The notes under the pieces: model-generated
The model's database searches: none
The model's input: only the letters and a program-made list of their open reading frames with translations
What the model was told of the DNA's origin: nothing
In this document: positions 12,287-24,795 of the stretch, in pieces
Layout of the letters: each line of letters opens with the position of its first letter
How positions within the stretch are numbered: position 1 is the first letter of the stretch
Translations under genes and position numbers: made by a program
Origin: Rhizophagus irregularis
Taxonomy: Eukaryota; Glomeromycota; Glomeromycetes; Glomerales; Glomeraceae
Assembly: GCF_026210795.1 (NCBI RefSeq)
Contig: NC_089440.1
Span: forward strand, 4,836,001-4,900,000
DNA length: 64,000 nt
Direction: 5' to 3'

Positions 12287-13760
12287 ATGTCCATCACGTT
12301 ACTCTGTTTCGTCAAAGGAAACACACTGCGATTGCTTTCCCTGTCCGCGTAGATAAAACTAGTCTACTTGGTGAGTTAAAAAAAGCTATCAAAGAAGAAA
12401 ACTCGCAAACTTTCGCTAATGTTGACGCCAAAGACATTAAGTTATGGAAGGTGGAAATTCCCGACAATCACGACAATCAGTTGAGCAATCTCACATTACA
12501 AGACCAACCCGAACTACTTGCAACAGGAGAAATATAGGACTACTGGTCTAAGAAACCGTCTAAGAGTATTCATGCAATAGTCGAACCACCCGTGTCGACT
12601 TCTGCTTCGAACGAGGTATTGGAATTAAGGGAGAAACTCGCTTCGTTGCAGGAATTACTCAACAAGTCTGTCCATGGTATATATAATGTTTTGCCAAGAA
12701 ATTTGACCGACGAGCCGTCGGTGAAATCTTCAGGTTATGAAACTGTTTCACATCAAATTACTCATTTTCTTAACGTGGTTGTTGCATTACAAAGTTAGAC
12801 GTTATCGTGAGTCCGAAACGGAAGGCAAATAAGTGGACTGCAAATATCGAACATGCGACTCTCGAAGGCCTCAAAGATTATATACGTGAATTGTACAGAC
12901 CACCAGCGCTTGAAAATGATGGGGCAGTACTAAATTTTATGTGTGATGGGGATAGATATTTATTTACCTAGGAACGATGTCGCATTTCGGGAGATGTTGC
13001 AGTCGCTAGTGTCAAAAAATAATCTTAAGTTTACTGTGTTTATTGAGAAGCCATCAAAACCATTCAACGAGTGGACCTTTCCGAAAGTGTGTGAACTCTA
13101 TGGACTTAGTGATAATCCGAATCATAGCATTGACGTGTATCCTATTTTTCGTGTGGGTGTGTGGACACGAAGGGTGATAAGTATAAAGTGGCTTTGCGAA
13201 AACTTTTTTGATGAATTGGAGACACGTATTGCAACAACCCCATCGATTTATCCTATGAGGCCACAAAAAGTATCTATTCCTATACTTATTTTACCTCAGC
13301 AACTTACCCATTTAAGGATCAAATAAAGATCGTACCGGAGAAGCCGATCGAGAGGAAAAATGGACGAGGGAATCTTGACTATGGCATTGAATCACGTACT
13401 ACAGGTAGAACAATCGGCTTGATCGAGGTCAAAAAAGATGACTTTAAGCAGGGCTTCGCACAGGTTACTGAGATGGATTCTTCACTATCTCGCAAACGCA
13501 AAGCGAATGAAATAGATGATGAGTATGATATGGATAAAAGTATGGGGGATTGTAAAAGATGCGGAAAAATTATACTTCATGGAATGTACACGAGACGGTG
13601 AGGGGAAACCATCTTTTAAGTTATCGAAGCCCTTATTTGTGTATGAAGATGTGGATATGAAGATAAGGTGGAGAAGGTCCTTGCTCATATTATAAGGTTA
13701 TTGGAAGAGGCACAGAAGCCAATAGAAGCTTCTCAAAGTGGGGAGGGATCGAGGAAATAA
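12287..13760 (+). pseudogene. Decayed Crinkler (CRN) family gene
   Basis: The start MSITLLCFVKGNT followed, in a shifted frame, by AFPV and KLWKVEIPD with NQLSNLTLQD is the Crinkler N-terminal ubiquitin-like region. Crinklers are large families in oomycetes and in Rhizophagus, with a targeting N-terminus and variable C-terminal enzyme domains. The C-terminal part (about 13330-13500) reads a D...IEVKKDDF pattern, compatible with a PD-(D/E)XK nuclease fold (inference). Damage: a frameshift near 12325, an in-frame TAG at 12535-12537, a stop at 12796, and further frame changes near 12810, 12960, 13330 and 13560. It cannot make the full protein. GC content is clearly higher than in the neighbours. 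Confidence 0.8.
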
Positions 13761-14560
13761 AAGGGCAAAGTCAGATCAAAATCGCGGGGAAGTAAGTTAG
13801 TGTAGATAAACATAGTATAGCGGGCCAGACGTTAAAATTATGTATTACGGGCAATAACCCGAACCTTGTATTTATTTTCGCATGTATCACGGGCGTAATG
13901 TCCCGATTTGTGTTTATTTTTTATCCTGCGATCTGTAATAAAACAGCGATCATACACTCGAAAACACGCACACGTTTAAAAAATCAAAGTAAAGCAAAAA
14001 AATATATTTTATTTTCATAAAAATATAGAAAAGGAATCGGTTTTGCAAAACGAAAAAATGAAATGGATAGCGGGATTTTCAAGAGAGGAATAAAGCATAA
14101 AATAAGCCTGCCCGCCCCTAGAGTTTGCAATGCAAAAATGGCAGTTCCTTCCCGCTATCCTATACTAACTATTGCTAACTTTGTCATTGATAATACTACT
14201 GCTATCACTACTACTAACTACCCTTCTTCCCTCCTTTCTATCTGAAATAATTTTATCCATCAAAGTCTTTCTTGGAGTCTTTATGTGCCAGGACTAAGAC
14301 TTGTACATTTGCGCGGGAGAGCGAATCTCTTTTTTTCTTCCCTGGTCAAAAATGGCAGTGAATTTGACGCAATACATTTCGATCTTACCCAATAAGACCC
14401 GGCCCAAAAGTGTTACACTTACAGTAACGGATACGGAATTATGATCAAGGTATCGAAGTTGAAGAAATTCATGAGCGTTGGAATATGATCGAAAAAAATG
14501 CCTTGGGTTAATAACTTCATTCGGCTTTCGATTATTTTTGGACCGAATTATTATCCTTTT
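13761..14560. other. Crinkler 3' flank
   Basis: Moderately GC-balanced sequence with short inverted words such as GGGCAATAACCC. I support no gene here. A 60-codon open stretch at 14063-14245 looks spurious. Confidence 0.4.
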
Positions 14561-14850
14561 TTTCGGTACTTATTTTTTTTCGGATTCTTTTTTTTTTGAA
14601 AATTTCCCTTTTTTAAACTGATTTCTTTCTTTATCCATTTTTTTTCCCTCAATTTTTTTTTGAATTTTTTCCTTTTCGGTTTCTTATTCGAATTTTTTTT
14701 TCATTTTATTTTTCGAATTTTTTTTATTGTTTTTTTTTTGTTTTTTTTTCCGGTTGGCTTTTTCTCCAATCTGAAAATTTTTTCCCCTTTTCCTTTTTCG
14801 ATTTGGCTTTTCAAACCTAATTTTTTTTTCCCGAATACATTATCTGTTTT
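14560..14850. repeat. Pyrimidine-rich low-complexity tract
   Basis: About 290 bp of T-dominated sequence with scattered CC on the plus strand (poly-purine on the other). It produces meaningless Phe-rich and Lys-rich open frames. Confidence 0.85.
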
Positions 14851-14884
14851 TTTTATGAAAATCAACACTGTACTAGTTAGTTTC

Positions 14885-15295
14885 AACGTATTTATATTTT
14901 GGCATATAAAATTATATGATAATTGTATTAAATCACATATTGTTCTCATAAATTAACTATTTTTTCACTTTAATATATATTTTGGTATATAAAAATCATA
15001 TTATGACTATGTTGTATTCACATATTGTTTATATTCTACTTTCAATATGAATTTCAGCATATAAAAAACATATTTCGGATATATTTTATTCATATGTTGG
15101 TTATATTTTTTACTTTTAATATGTATTGAATTTATTTTATTCATATTTACTTTAATATGTATTTTTGGCATATAAAAACCATATTTCGAATATATTTTAT
15201 TCACAAATTATTTATATTTATTTAGCATTTATTTTGGCATATATTAAATATATCACAACTTTTAATATATATTTTGGCAATATAAAAATAATCTC
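14885..15295. repeat. Degenerate AT-rich tandem repeats
   Basis: Repeated words such as TTTGGCATATAAAAACATATTT and ATATATTTTATTCAT recur about every 70-90 bp with divergence. This is an old minisatellite-like array. Confidence 0.65.
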
Positions 15296-15320
15296 GGTTC
15301 TATTATAGGATTTTATATAG

Positions 15321-15465
15321 TTATTGGGTAAGAAGTATTCAATATGAAGATTTATGACCGTCGATGTTAAATGATTGGCCGTTATTGTGCCACGTAGTGG
15401 CACAATGGCCAATCATATAATGTTGATGGTCAAAATGGTAATATTGAATACTTCTTACCTAATAA
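15321..15465. mobile_element. Fold-back element of about 145 bp
   Basis: The left arm TTATTGGGTAAGAAGTATTC is mirrored on the right by GAATACTTCTTACCTAATAA. Arms continue inward with further pairing to a perfect centre, TGTGCCAC-GTA-GTGGCACA. This is a hairpin-like MITE. No clear target duplication was found. Confidence 0.7.
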
Positions 15466-15859
15466 TGATTTTATTGTGGCAGACCACCAAGATCATGTTT
15501 TAAAAGTTTATTTAAACTTTCTTTTAAATTTCAATTTTTACGCGTCTTTTTCTTTACGCGTTTAAAAGTTTATTTAAACTTTCTTTTAAATCCACTCATT
15601 TGTACACATTTTTTCTTTACGCGTTTTTTCTTTTACACATTCTTTTTTATATACACTTTTTAAATACCCTACTTTTTCTTTACACATTTTTTTCTTTCAA
15701 CCTATTCTATTATTTATTTTAATAATGAAGGAAAAAACTAACAAAAATAAAATAAATAATGATAAAGTATGTTGTTATTATTACCAAAATATTGTTATAT
15801 TAATTTGCTAATACAATATTTTCTATTCAAGTTTTATTTACCTACAGAAGACGAAATAA

Positions 15860-17353
15860 ATTTTTTCAAAAAAGAAGTCAAGAGTAGTAAATACAGATAA
15901 ATCCACAGCAAATTGGGTTCACCAATTTGAAAACTTTCGTGAAAAAGCTGGATTTACTGGTAAAAGCATAGATATTACTGATAGAAAGGAATTAGAAAGT
16001 CAAATCTGTAGTTTCGTAACAGTTATGAAGACTAATTCTGGTGAAGAATACAAGGCTAGATCTATCCTCAGTGCTATACATGCATTAAACCGACATTTAA
16101 ATGATTTATCATCACTATCTCCAATGGATTTTACTTCAAGAAAACAATTTCCAATATTATATGATGTATTAGATGGCAAAATGAAACATGTAGCAGAACA
16201 AGGAAAGGCCAATGTTCAAGGAGCTGATGGTCTTTCTGTTGAAGAATGTAAAAAAATACTGTATTCACCAGTATTAAACATTGACACACCCACTGGATTG
16301 TTAAAAAAAGTCTTTTTTTTAAATGCATTATTCTTAGCTCTTAGAGGTGGTGAGCACTATTCATTACAATATTCTCATTTTAAGTTTAGAGCTGATGGTC
16401 AGGGTTTTGATGTAAATATTCCTCGAAGTAAAACAAATCAAAGGGGTATTAATGGCTCATTAAATGATGAAAAATTAAGAATTCCATATCATCCAATGAT
16501 AATGGAAACTTATAACAAATATTTTTCTAAAAGACCAGGTAATGCCGATAAAGAATTCTATTTAAGAGAATATGTGTCTGAAGATGGTGAGTTCAATGTA
16601 CTTTATCATTTTATGCTATTTTTTTCAGTAATATGACATTTATTAGTTAACTTATTTATTTATTTATAGATTATATTATTTATAATCGTTGGTTTCAAAA
16701 GTTTCATGTTGGTGAAAAGCGATTAAAAAATTTTTTACATGAAATTGTAATAGAATGTGGTATTGATATTGGCAATCGAAAGATCAGCAACCATAGCGCC
16801 CGAAAAAGTTTAGTAGGAATATTGAAAGAACTTGGTACTAGTGACAATGAAGTTATGGCAATTACCCGGCATAAATCAAATTCAGGATTTACTAGCTATG
16901 AAAGAACTAAAGAAAAAATGCAGAATGTTAGTTTAAACAACTTAATGAACGTTCTTATAGATAATGATCAAATGGAAGGCTCGGGTGAGTTTTAATTTTA
17001 ATTTTTAAATTGATTTTCAATATACTAATTATACAATATGGAATTTTAGATGTTTTAGAACCTTTGCCACATTTTTCAATGCCAGATAAGCAAGCATTAA
17101 CACCAATTGAACTTAAATCAACTTTTACTAGTGCACGCGAAATTTTTAAAGGTAATTTATTAATAGTTTGTTTTATTTTATTTTATTTTATTGATTTCTA
17201 TTAATAAAATTAGCTGAAATCAATCAAGAAAGCCGAATTCCATTTTCTAACAAATCCAACAAATTGACAATAAATGAAACTGAAACTTTACAGGATATTT
17301 TTAAAGGAAACGGATCAATTTTCAATAATTGTACATTTGTATTCAATAGATAA
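15860..17353 (+). CDS. Tyrosine recombinase, DUF3504/Crypton-like (5' end uncertain)
   Basis: Exons are 15860-16586, 16670-16984, 17050-17151 and 17214-17353. All three introns are phase 1 with GT...TAG borders, and the joined frame is exact. The catalytic tetrad of tyrosine recombinases can be read: Arg in LALRGGEH (exon 1), HxxR in SNHSARKSL, His in ITRHKS, and Tyr in TSYERT (exon 2). An N-terminal core-binding-like region (NWVHQFENFREK) precedes it. The first ATG in this frame is 16025, inside the conserved region, so the true start lies upstream. A candidate 5' exon from ATG 15726 with a GTATGT donor and a following PTEDEINFF segment is out of frame by one or two bases near 15884. Either a 5' frameshift or an unseen exon is needed. 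This may be a Crypton-derived mobile gene or a domesticated one. Confidence 0.75.
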
Positions 17354-17694
17354 TACTAATATAGTTTAAGTAACAGTTTTTCAAATTGCTGTACAGTATT
17401 AAGCTAAACTAATGTAAATGATATTTGGTAAATGACGTAATGCGTTAGCAATATTGAGCGGAAATTAAATAACATGATCCTATAGGGATGCCCAATAAAA
17501 ATCATTATTATGATTATATTGTATTAATGCATTATTTATCAGTGATATGTTCATCCAATCTTTTTTAATTTCCAGTATACATAAAGAAGTATGGTATATC
17601 GATTATAACTTTATTTTTTTTTCTTCCAATTTCCTTAGCATCAAGTGCCTATCACATTCCAAATGTTCCTTTCTTCTTCCGAATTGCATGATAT

Positions 17695-18197
17695 TGTTAC
17701 GCGGATCTGCGCCACATGGAAAGTTCAAGAAATTAGCAGCGATCCGCAGTGTAACGGTGTAACTTATACTTTGTATAGTTTATACTAAGTGTAATTTATA
17801 CTTGGTATAATTTATACGAAGTTTAACTTATACATATAATTTATACCGAATTTTCGAACAATATATATAGAGCGGGCGAACAGTGGGGGATAGGGGATAA
17901 TTAAGGTTTATTTAGTGTTAAATTTTAGTATAGTTTATTCGGTAATATTGCAGATCGCCGGCAGAGGCAGCAATATTCTATTCTGATATTATTTATGAAA
18001 TTTATTATGTATTAGCATTTATTTATTGTATTTCTTGATTATTTTAAGTTATTATTTACATTGAATAAATATACACTTTAAAATCATACATATAACTCTT
18101 AATTTTACATATATACTTTATTTCATTTTATTTTACGATAAACGTGACACGAATTTCTGTTACTATCACGTGACCCCGACGCAAATCGATAGTAACA
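17695..18197. mobile_element. Solo LTR of a retrotransposon
   Basis: The element begins TGTTAC and ends GTAACA, the usual TG...CA inverted ends. It is flanked on both sides by ATAT, a 4-bp target duplication. Inside are a TATA-like ATATATATAG near 17864 and AATAAA near 18064. No internal coding region or second LTR is adjacent. Confidence 0.65.
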
Positions 18198-18430
18198 ATA
18201 TTCATAAATCCCTTATCATATAAATACGACTGGATACGGGTTACCCTATTGACTCCCCTGTTTCTAGTTCGAACAAATCTTAGATTTTGTTAATTTTAAC
18301 CTACTTTATATAAACATTTGTAATGAGTCCAAAACTTTAATAGTCCTTTTTCCTTCATTTTACACTAATCAACATTACCCTTTATTAGCGTAAATAGAAC
18401 TTTAACTAATTTAGAACAATTAAAAATAGT

Positions 18431-18631
18431 GTGAACCATTTCACCTCTGACAGTATTTACAGGTGGTCACCCTTGTGGGTGAAAAGAAAAATACGGGCTG
18501 TTTCTTTTTTATGTTTCAGTTGTTTCGTTCGATCGTACCTTTTAGACTCCCGGTTATGCCAGTTTGTTCTATTGAATAAGAGGCAAGACGGCCCCTTCGG
18601 GCTTCTCCCGAGAGGTTGGGCCTATCATTAG
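18431..18631. other. GC-richer block with short hairpins
   Basis: Contains TCACCCTTGTGGGTGA near 18467 and a GGCCCCTTCGGG...TTGGGCC palindromic stretch near 18590. It does not fold as a recognisable tRNA. Origin unknown; possibly an old repeat. Confidence 0.3.
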
Positions 18632-18652
18632 CTTAGAATTTATTGTTCTTTT

Positions 18653-19041
18653 CCCTATGAAAAAAAATTTCTTTAAAATATACTTAAAATGTACTTATAT
18701 ATTTTAAAATATATCTAAAATGTACTTAAAATTTTTAAATGTACTTATAATATACTTAAAATTGCAATTTTAAGTATATTTAAAGTATAAAATTTTATAC
18801 TTAAATTACATTTAAAATATACTTAATTGCAATTTAAATATAATTTAAGTATAATTTAAGTGCAAAATTTTATACTTTAAATATACTTAAAATTGCAATT
18901 TTAAGTATATTTTAAGTATATTTTAAAATGTTAAGTATATTTTAGGTATATTTTAAAATATATAAGTATATTTTAAGTATATTTTAAAAAAATACATAAG
19001 TATATTTTAAGTACATTTTAAAGAATTTTTTTGTTATAGGG
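18653..19041. mobile_element. Large AT-rich fold-back (about 390 bp)
   Basis: The left edge CCCTATGAAAAAAAATTTCTTTAAAAT is mirrored by the right edge ending ATAGGG. The interior is built of AAAATATACTTAAAATGTACTT words on the left and their complements on the right, with a central TTAAAATTGCAATTTTAA palindrome. The whole region could form a very long hairpin. Confidence 0.65.
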
Positions 19042-19356
19042 TTTAGATCATGTTTATTCTTATTTAGCGATCGACCCCAGTCGAGTCTACATTTTAAAAA
19101 TAAAATAAAAATAAAATTATCATATAAATATTTTCTGTTGTTATTTACGATTTTATGATATAAATTTTTTTAACAATTAAGGAAAGTTATTCAAATATTC
19201 AGTAAAAAATGCAAGAATTAAAAGAAATAAAATAATGATTATGAAGAATCCACTAATAACTTCATCATTGTTGCTATTAAATAAAAATAATCAAAATATA
19301 TTAGTTTCAAATACACAAGTGAACACTCACATGAATTATAAATAACTTGTAATGAC

Positions 19357-19866
19357 TCACTTTTTTAATTTCCCACCTTTCTTCCTCCTCAAATTCATTC
19401 CTTTCTCTTCAAACTCTTCATCAAAATTTAAGTAAAAGATGTCATCTCCACAAAATGCGTGGAGACTTACTTTATTTTCATTTAGGAATGGCATTCCCAA
19501 AATACATATATCCTTAAAATGTGAGTGTGACACCTTTGCCCATGCTCCCCTACTATTAATTTTAACATTAATATAATCATTCACGGGATCTGCTATCTCA
19601 ATTCCGAATGAATGTAACACTTCCCTGCTGATAAAGGTCACTGAGGACCGAGTATCAACAAGGAAAATTACCATTTTGATCTTGTTTTTTATCTTAATCG
19701 TTGTTGCACAGAAAAGATGGAGGTGAAGACCGTACATAATTCCTGTAATGTCTCCATCTAATTCATTCAGGGCTTCCGAAAGGTACTTGACATTTAGTTT
19801 TCTTGGTATACTGTTATGTATGTCTTCTGCATCAATATCATTATAAGAATCATCATATTCAATCAT
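19357..19866 (-). CDS. Retropepsin-like protein, retroelement-derived
   Basis: The 169-aa ORF has the order of a retroviral-type aspartic protease: FLVDTRSSVTFIS at about residues 87-99 matches the active-site loop, and ILGMPFL at about 141-147 matches the conserved ILG motif. The active-site DTG reads DTR, which should disable catalysis. The ORF is acidic at the N-terminus and Lys/Arg-rich at the C-terminus. No reverse transcriptase or integrase is nearby, so it is a free-standing relic or a domesticated protein. Confidence 0.6.
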   Translation of the reverse strand: MIEYDDSYNDIDAEDIHNSIPRKLNVKYLSEALNELDGDITGIMYGLHLHLFCATTIKIKNKIKMVIFLVDTRSSVTFISREVLHSFGIEIADPVNDYINVKINSRGAWAKVSHSHFKDICILGMPFLNENKVSLHAFCGDDIFYLNFDEEFEEKGMNLRRKKGGKLKK

Positions 19867-19879
19867 TTTATAGAAAGTT

Positions 19880-20054
19880 TATTAAATATATGAAATTTAG
19901 AAAGTTTTAGAAAGTTAGAGAACCTTGTTATAGAAAGTTTAGAAATTTAGAAAGTTAGAGAACCTTGTTATAGAAAGTTTAGAAATTTAGAAAGTTAGAG
20001 AATCTTGTTATAGAAAGTTTAGAAATTTAGAAAGTTAGAGAATCTTGTTAAACT
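19880..20054. repeat. 40-bp tandem repeat
   Basis: The unit, built from AGAAAGTTAGAGAATCTTG and TTATAGAAAGTTTAGAAATT, is repeated about four times with few changes. It sits directly upstream of the retropepsin-like ORF on the minus strand. Confidence 0.85.
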
Positions 20055-20059
20055 TTTAA

Positions 20060-23000
20060 TAACAAAAACAATATTGTCTCCATGAGGGACTTATATATAG
20101 CAATATTTTTTAGCATTATGATTTGGACTGACATCTTAATGCGAAAAAAAATCAAGCATTTTATGTCAGTCAGACCCATTATTAGTATAAAAAAATTAAA
20201 AAAAATGAAACACGAGAATAAGATTATCATTTTAGATATATATTGTATCATTTATTAGTTGATATGCTTCATTACTTGGTTACCAAATTATCTCATGATT
20301 CGCTTTATCACATGACTCTTAATGAATTTTCTATTAACTTCGCTGTGTAATATACAATTTAAATGACATAATATTTCATAAAATTACTAACAATTTATTT
20401 ACAACTTTATTGTAATTATTTGTAAAAGTTACTTAACATTACATCTATTATATTCTTAAGTCGTAATATTGGGTTTCTATTTGACGTAAGGATAGGTAAA
20501 TTTCTAATTATGTCACATATATTATTTATTATTATTATGTAAAACCCGAGGTATACATTGTTTATATTTTTTTACGTCAAATCTAATTTGTAGACCATAT
20601 AAGGATGGTGAGGTTGACTACCATTATAATTATTTTTTAATAATACTCATCTACTTTCTTTATAACCCATTAATACGTAAAACATTTAATTTTCTTTTAA
20701 TATAATCAGAGACAGATTTTTATTGACAAGTTATTCCTTGCGTTAATGGCATTATTTATAACGTGACCTTATTAATATTTGAATAAATACTTTACAGAAA
20801 CTTTTAAAGTCGAAACCATATCGTAGCCAAGTCGAAATATTATCATGACCTTATACTCTTATAGCTAAGACCTGGTCAAAATATGGTTTCACATCGTCAC
20901 GATTAGCTTTAGTAAATATGTATAAGGTTGACGCATATTAAGGAGTTTATCACCTGATTTAACTAGATCGTACAAAAATCGTATCGAGATTAGTCACGTT
21001 ATATTTAGGATTTATAAATTAGTATTATACAACAATGCAAATATTTTATACAATTTGATTGTACGTACTTTACATTTATAACTAATTAAAATTAAATTGG
21101 TTTATACTCTATATATTTAATATACTTTCGTACATGTATATGTTTCAAATTAAATTCTTGCGTACTAATATGAATTTTTCAAGTATTTTTGGCATTTTTT
21201 GATCTTTCACTCATCACGATGTTGACTTCAATTTTATTGTCCAGATCCGATTAAAAATTTTCATACTTAGGCAGCGTGAAACTTAACCTCATAAAAAAAT
21301 TTTTTTGATTGGTCCCCTTAATTTAATCGATTTCATCTGCACACTGGAAAAGATTTATAAGTTTGATGGTCAATTATGGATAAAATCATTTTGAATTTTA
21401 TATATAAGATCGAATTCAAATTATTTCTTTTTTTAACGTTCGTTCAACTTTAATAATATTATAAACGAAATCTTTGAAACAAAAAAAAATAAAAAGGAAA
21501 ATAAATGTTCGTAGGAATGGTTAAACGTTATTTTTTGTACGCCATCAAAAGCTAATGTTATGATGTAACATTATTACGGCTTGTAAGTAAAAATATATTT
21601 TTTTTTTATCGGTATCTTTAATATAATTTTTACGCGTTTCTTTTTATTTAATAAATTTTTTTTTAAAAAAAAAATCTTTACAAAAAAAATTAAAAAAGGT
21701 TCAAGGAATTTTCATAATAAAAAAAGCTCTAGAGTATTCATCAAAACTCAATTTATCAAATATAGAAATTGGTAAGCTCTCACCTTTTTTTTAAAAATAA
21801 TAAATATGTATATATGCAGATATAAATTATCTTTTAATCGTTTTATTTTAAAAAATTAGTGATACAATTATTATCTACGGATTATTGATAATCGGAACAT
21901 TATTTGGATTATTGATTATAAATTGTGCGGTAATGTAATAAATTATTTTGTTTTTAATAATAATAATAATAATAATTAAAATTAAATCTTAAATAAATTT
22001 ATTATGAATAAATCCAAGATGTTATTTTTATATTCTACAAATATATTAACAATTATCGAAATTATATTTTATAGATCAAATTCTTATATGCTCTCATTTC
22101 AATCATTTTTATCATCGAAGGGGGAAAAAAATTTATTAATTTATGAACCATTTTTATCAGATATATTCCCGCCATTATCATTTCAGGTTATGCTTATAAA
22201 ATAAGAGATAAAGAAGAGATAAAGAGGGTGCTTCGAGAAATGATTACCAAAATTTGATGCGCGAGTAGTTGGATGGTTAAATCAAATGATGGATTTAGAA
22301 AGATAGAAATTATATAGAAAATTTACTTGATTTGTTAGTCCAAAGCTTGTGTAAAATTGAATATTTTGTGAATTATCACCTGATGTATCACGCAATCCAT
22401 AAAATACGATATAATGAAGAGAGCAAGATTCTTGAATTTGCATTTTGTACCGTTAACATTTAAATATCCTTATCACTCTTGTTATCTGTTATTTATTTTT
22501 TCTTAAAAATCATGCAGTTTTTTTCTTTCTTGGCACATTTAATTTAATTAATACGTAGTATTCTTAATCGAGCTGTTTTTGGAGTCAACATTACCTTAAA
22601 GAAAATTACAAGTGACAATTTTCGGCGATCGAATAATAATGGTCAACCTCTTTCTATCAATTGTGTAAAGAAAATTTACGAAGAATAATTTTTCATTTCA
22701 AATTAATCCAATGTATATATAATATTTCAAAGTGATTTATCATCAAGTTATATTTAAGTACTATGATCTTCTAGTGAATGTATTTACGTATTTTACTGTA
22801 CAATTTTTAAAAATTGAATTAGAAAAGTTGGGATATAATAAGGGCAACACGGGAAAGTAATTTTTTACATAGCTTCCTTTCTTATCAACCGTAATACTCA
22901 TTTATACAATTGAAATATTAGTGACTTATTTATTCATAAATAAAAAATAATTTAATTTTTATTACAATATTAACCTTTAATTTTTTAGGACATGAATAAT

Positions 23001-23164
23001 TGATATGAGTCTTACTATATTTCTATTAAACGTCCTAGAATAAAATTATCATAATAATCCTTAATCTATCATCAAATTCACAATAAATAAAATAAATAAT
23101 AAACAAATAAAAAAATGGATAAGTATTATATATATTGAATATTTTCATTTTAAAGTAATTGTAT
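20060..23164. other. AT-rich intergenic stretch
   Basis: No convincing gene. A short hydrophobic open stretch at 21860-21930 and an ORF at 22004-22204 are not supported. From about 22690 onward the sequence resembles the 3' flanks of the kinases near 42000 and 51700, so the duplicated kinase units extend into here. Confidence 0.45.
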
Positions 23165-24795
23165 TTAACTACTTTTATCTAAAATAAATAAATTTAATAA
23201 ATCAAAAAAATCACATGCAAAAGTAATTACCTTTAGAATTAATATCAAGTTTAGTAAAACTCATTCTTAAGGAATCTGTAAAATAAATGAATAATTATTA
23301 CTCTAAATATTAAGTTTAAATAATTATTTTGAATTAAATTACCTGAATATTCTAAATCATCATTGTTAGAATTTTTTGGTTCTGGAAGATTTTTAAAATT
23401 TAAAAGTCTACTTGTGTAAACTGCTTGAGGATGTGTTATATACGAGAGTGTACTAGTAGATGATAATGGTGATTGAACTGTTGAAGATGACTTTTTGTTA
23501 ATTTCATCTGCTTCTTTAGCTTGCTCACTGATTAAAGAATCAGATTTATCGCAATAAGACCACAATCTAGTAAATAAATTACCTAATTCATCTGCTTTAG
23601 GTCGTTTTAATGGGTCTGCGTCCCAACATTGATTAATAATGTCAAGAATTAATTGAGGTATTTTATAATTAGACTTTGGCCTCAACCACTTACAAATTTT
23701 CATTGCTAAGATTTCATCATGAACTATATCATAATAAGGAGGGAAACTTGTACAAATTTCATATGCAATGGATCCCATATCCATAAATATCACTTTTTTG
23801 AGTATATTCGTTTCCTCTTAAAACTTCTGGAGCTACATAAGGTAATACTCCATATATTTTTTTATTGCTATTTTGAGAGGGTTTGACATTTGCCGGCTGA
23901 CATAATCCCAAATCAGTAATGAAAGAATATTCAACAAAATCGCTTAATATATTTCCACAATAAAAATCATGATGAATTAATCCTTTTTTATGAATAACTT
24001 CAAGACCAACTGCAATACTTCGTAAACTCCACAACTTTCGCTTCCATCCAGTGAAATAAAGTTGTTATTTAAATGTTGTCTTAAGTTACCATTTTTTAAA
24101 TCCATTACCATCATAAAATTATTTGTTTTTGGATCTTTGGTAATACCAAAACAACGTATTAAATAATCTACAGTACTACTATTTGATTCACATGCTAAAA
24201 TATTTGATTCAACCTTAAGAGAAAATTGTAGTTAGTTTAACATTTATAAAGGCTAATGAAGATTTATAAGAAAATATCAATATCTTACTTCTTTTAAAAA
24301 ACCTGCTGTGATATCTTGTGAGTTATGTAAGCACTTTAAAGCAACTTTTGTTTCACCATTTCTTTCCAATTGTTTATTGCCATAATTAATATTCCAAGGA
24401 CCATCTTTCCAAACTGCTTTAAAAGTAGTTCCAAATCCCCCTTTTGCTAAATATCAACATCTTCAAATTTATCATATTCAATCCACTCTATGTTTTGGAC
24501 CAAAATTATTAGCATCTAATTGTGCTTTTTGAATAAATTCATCAACGTCATGATTTCCACTTGTCCAATTTTTGAAATTTTGTTGAAAATGATTGAGAAT
24601 ACATTGCTGACACCAACCATATCCAGTTTTAGGCTGTTTACAAATTCCACATAAACCATATTTTTTATAATGTCCTTTTAATTCTTCGTCTGTTATTAGT
24701 TTATCAATTAACGATTTTTGTTCTTCAATAAATTTTCAATGATCGAAGTCTTTTATTTGTTCAAATACATCATCACTTAATTTAATTTCATCCAT
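23165..24795 (-). pseudogene. TKL-type kinase, copy K3 (multiply broken)
   Basis: The expected exons are all recognisable: 24795-24289, 24213-23343, 23275-23231 and 23178-23165. Codon 20 of exon 1 is a TGA. Frame is lost again near 24500 and by a single-base loss near 24455, just before the glycine loop. In exon 2 there is a frame disturbance near 24035 and a one-base insertion near 23780 that splits the kinase after the DIYG segment. The catalytic loop reads HHDFYCGN. This is a dead copy by this reading. Confidence 0.85.

Noticed and set aside
14660..14956. Phe-rich ORF in the T-rich tract
   Set aside because: Low-complexity sequence with no protein-like composition.
17483..17495. TAGGGATGCC word like the MITE end
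   Set aside because: No matching opposite end or target duplication was found.
18431..18631. Possible tRNA or structured RNA
   Set aside because: Hairpin words are present but no cloverleaf, anticodon arm or B-box could be assembled.
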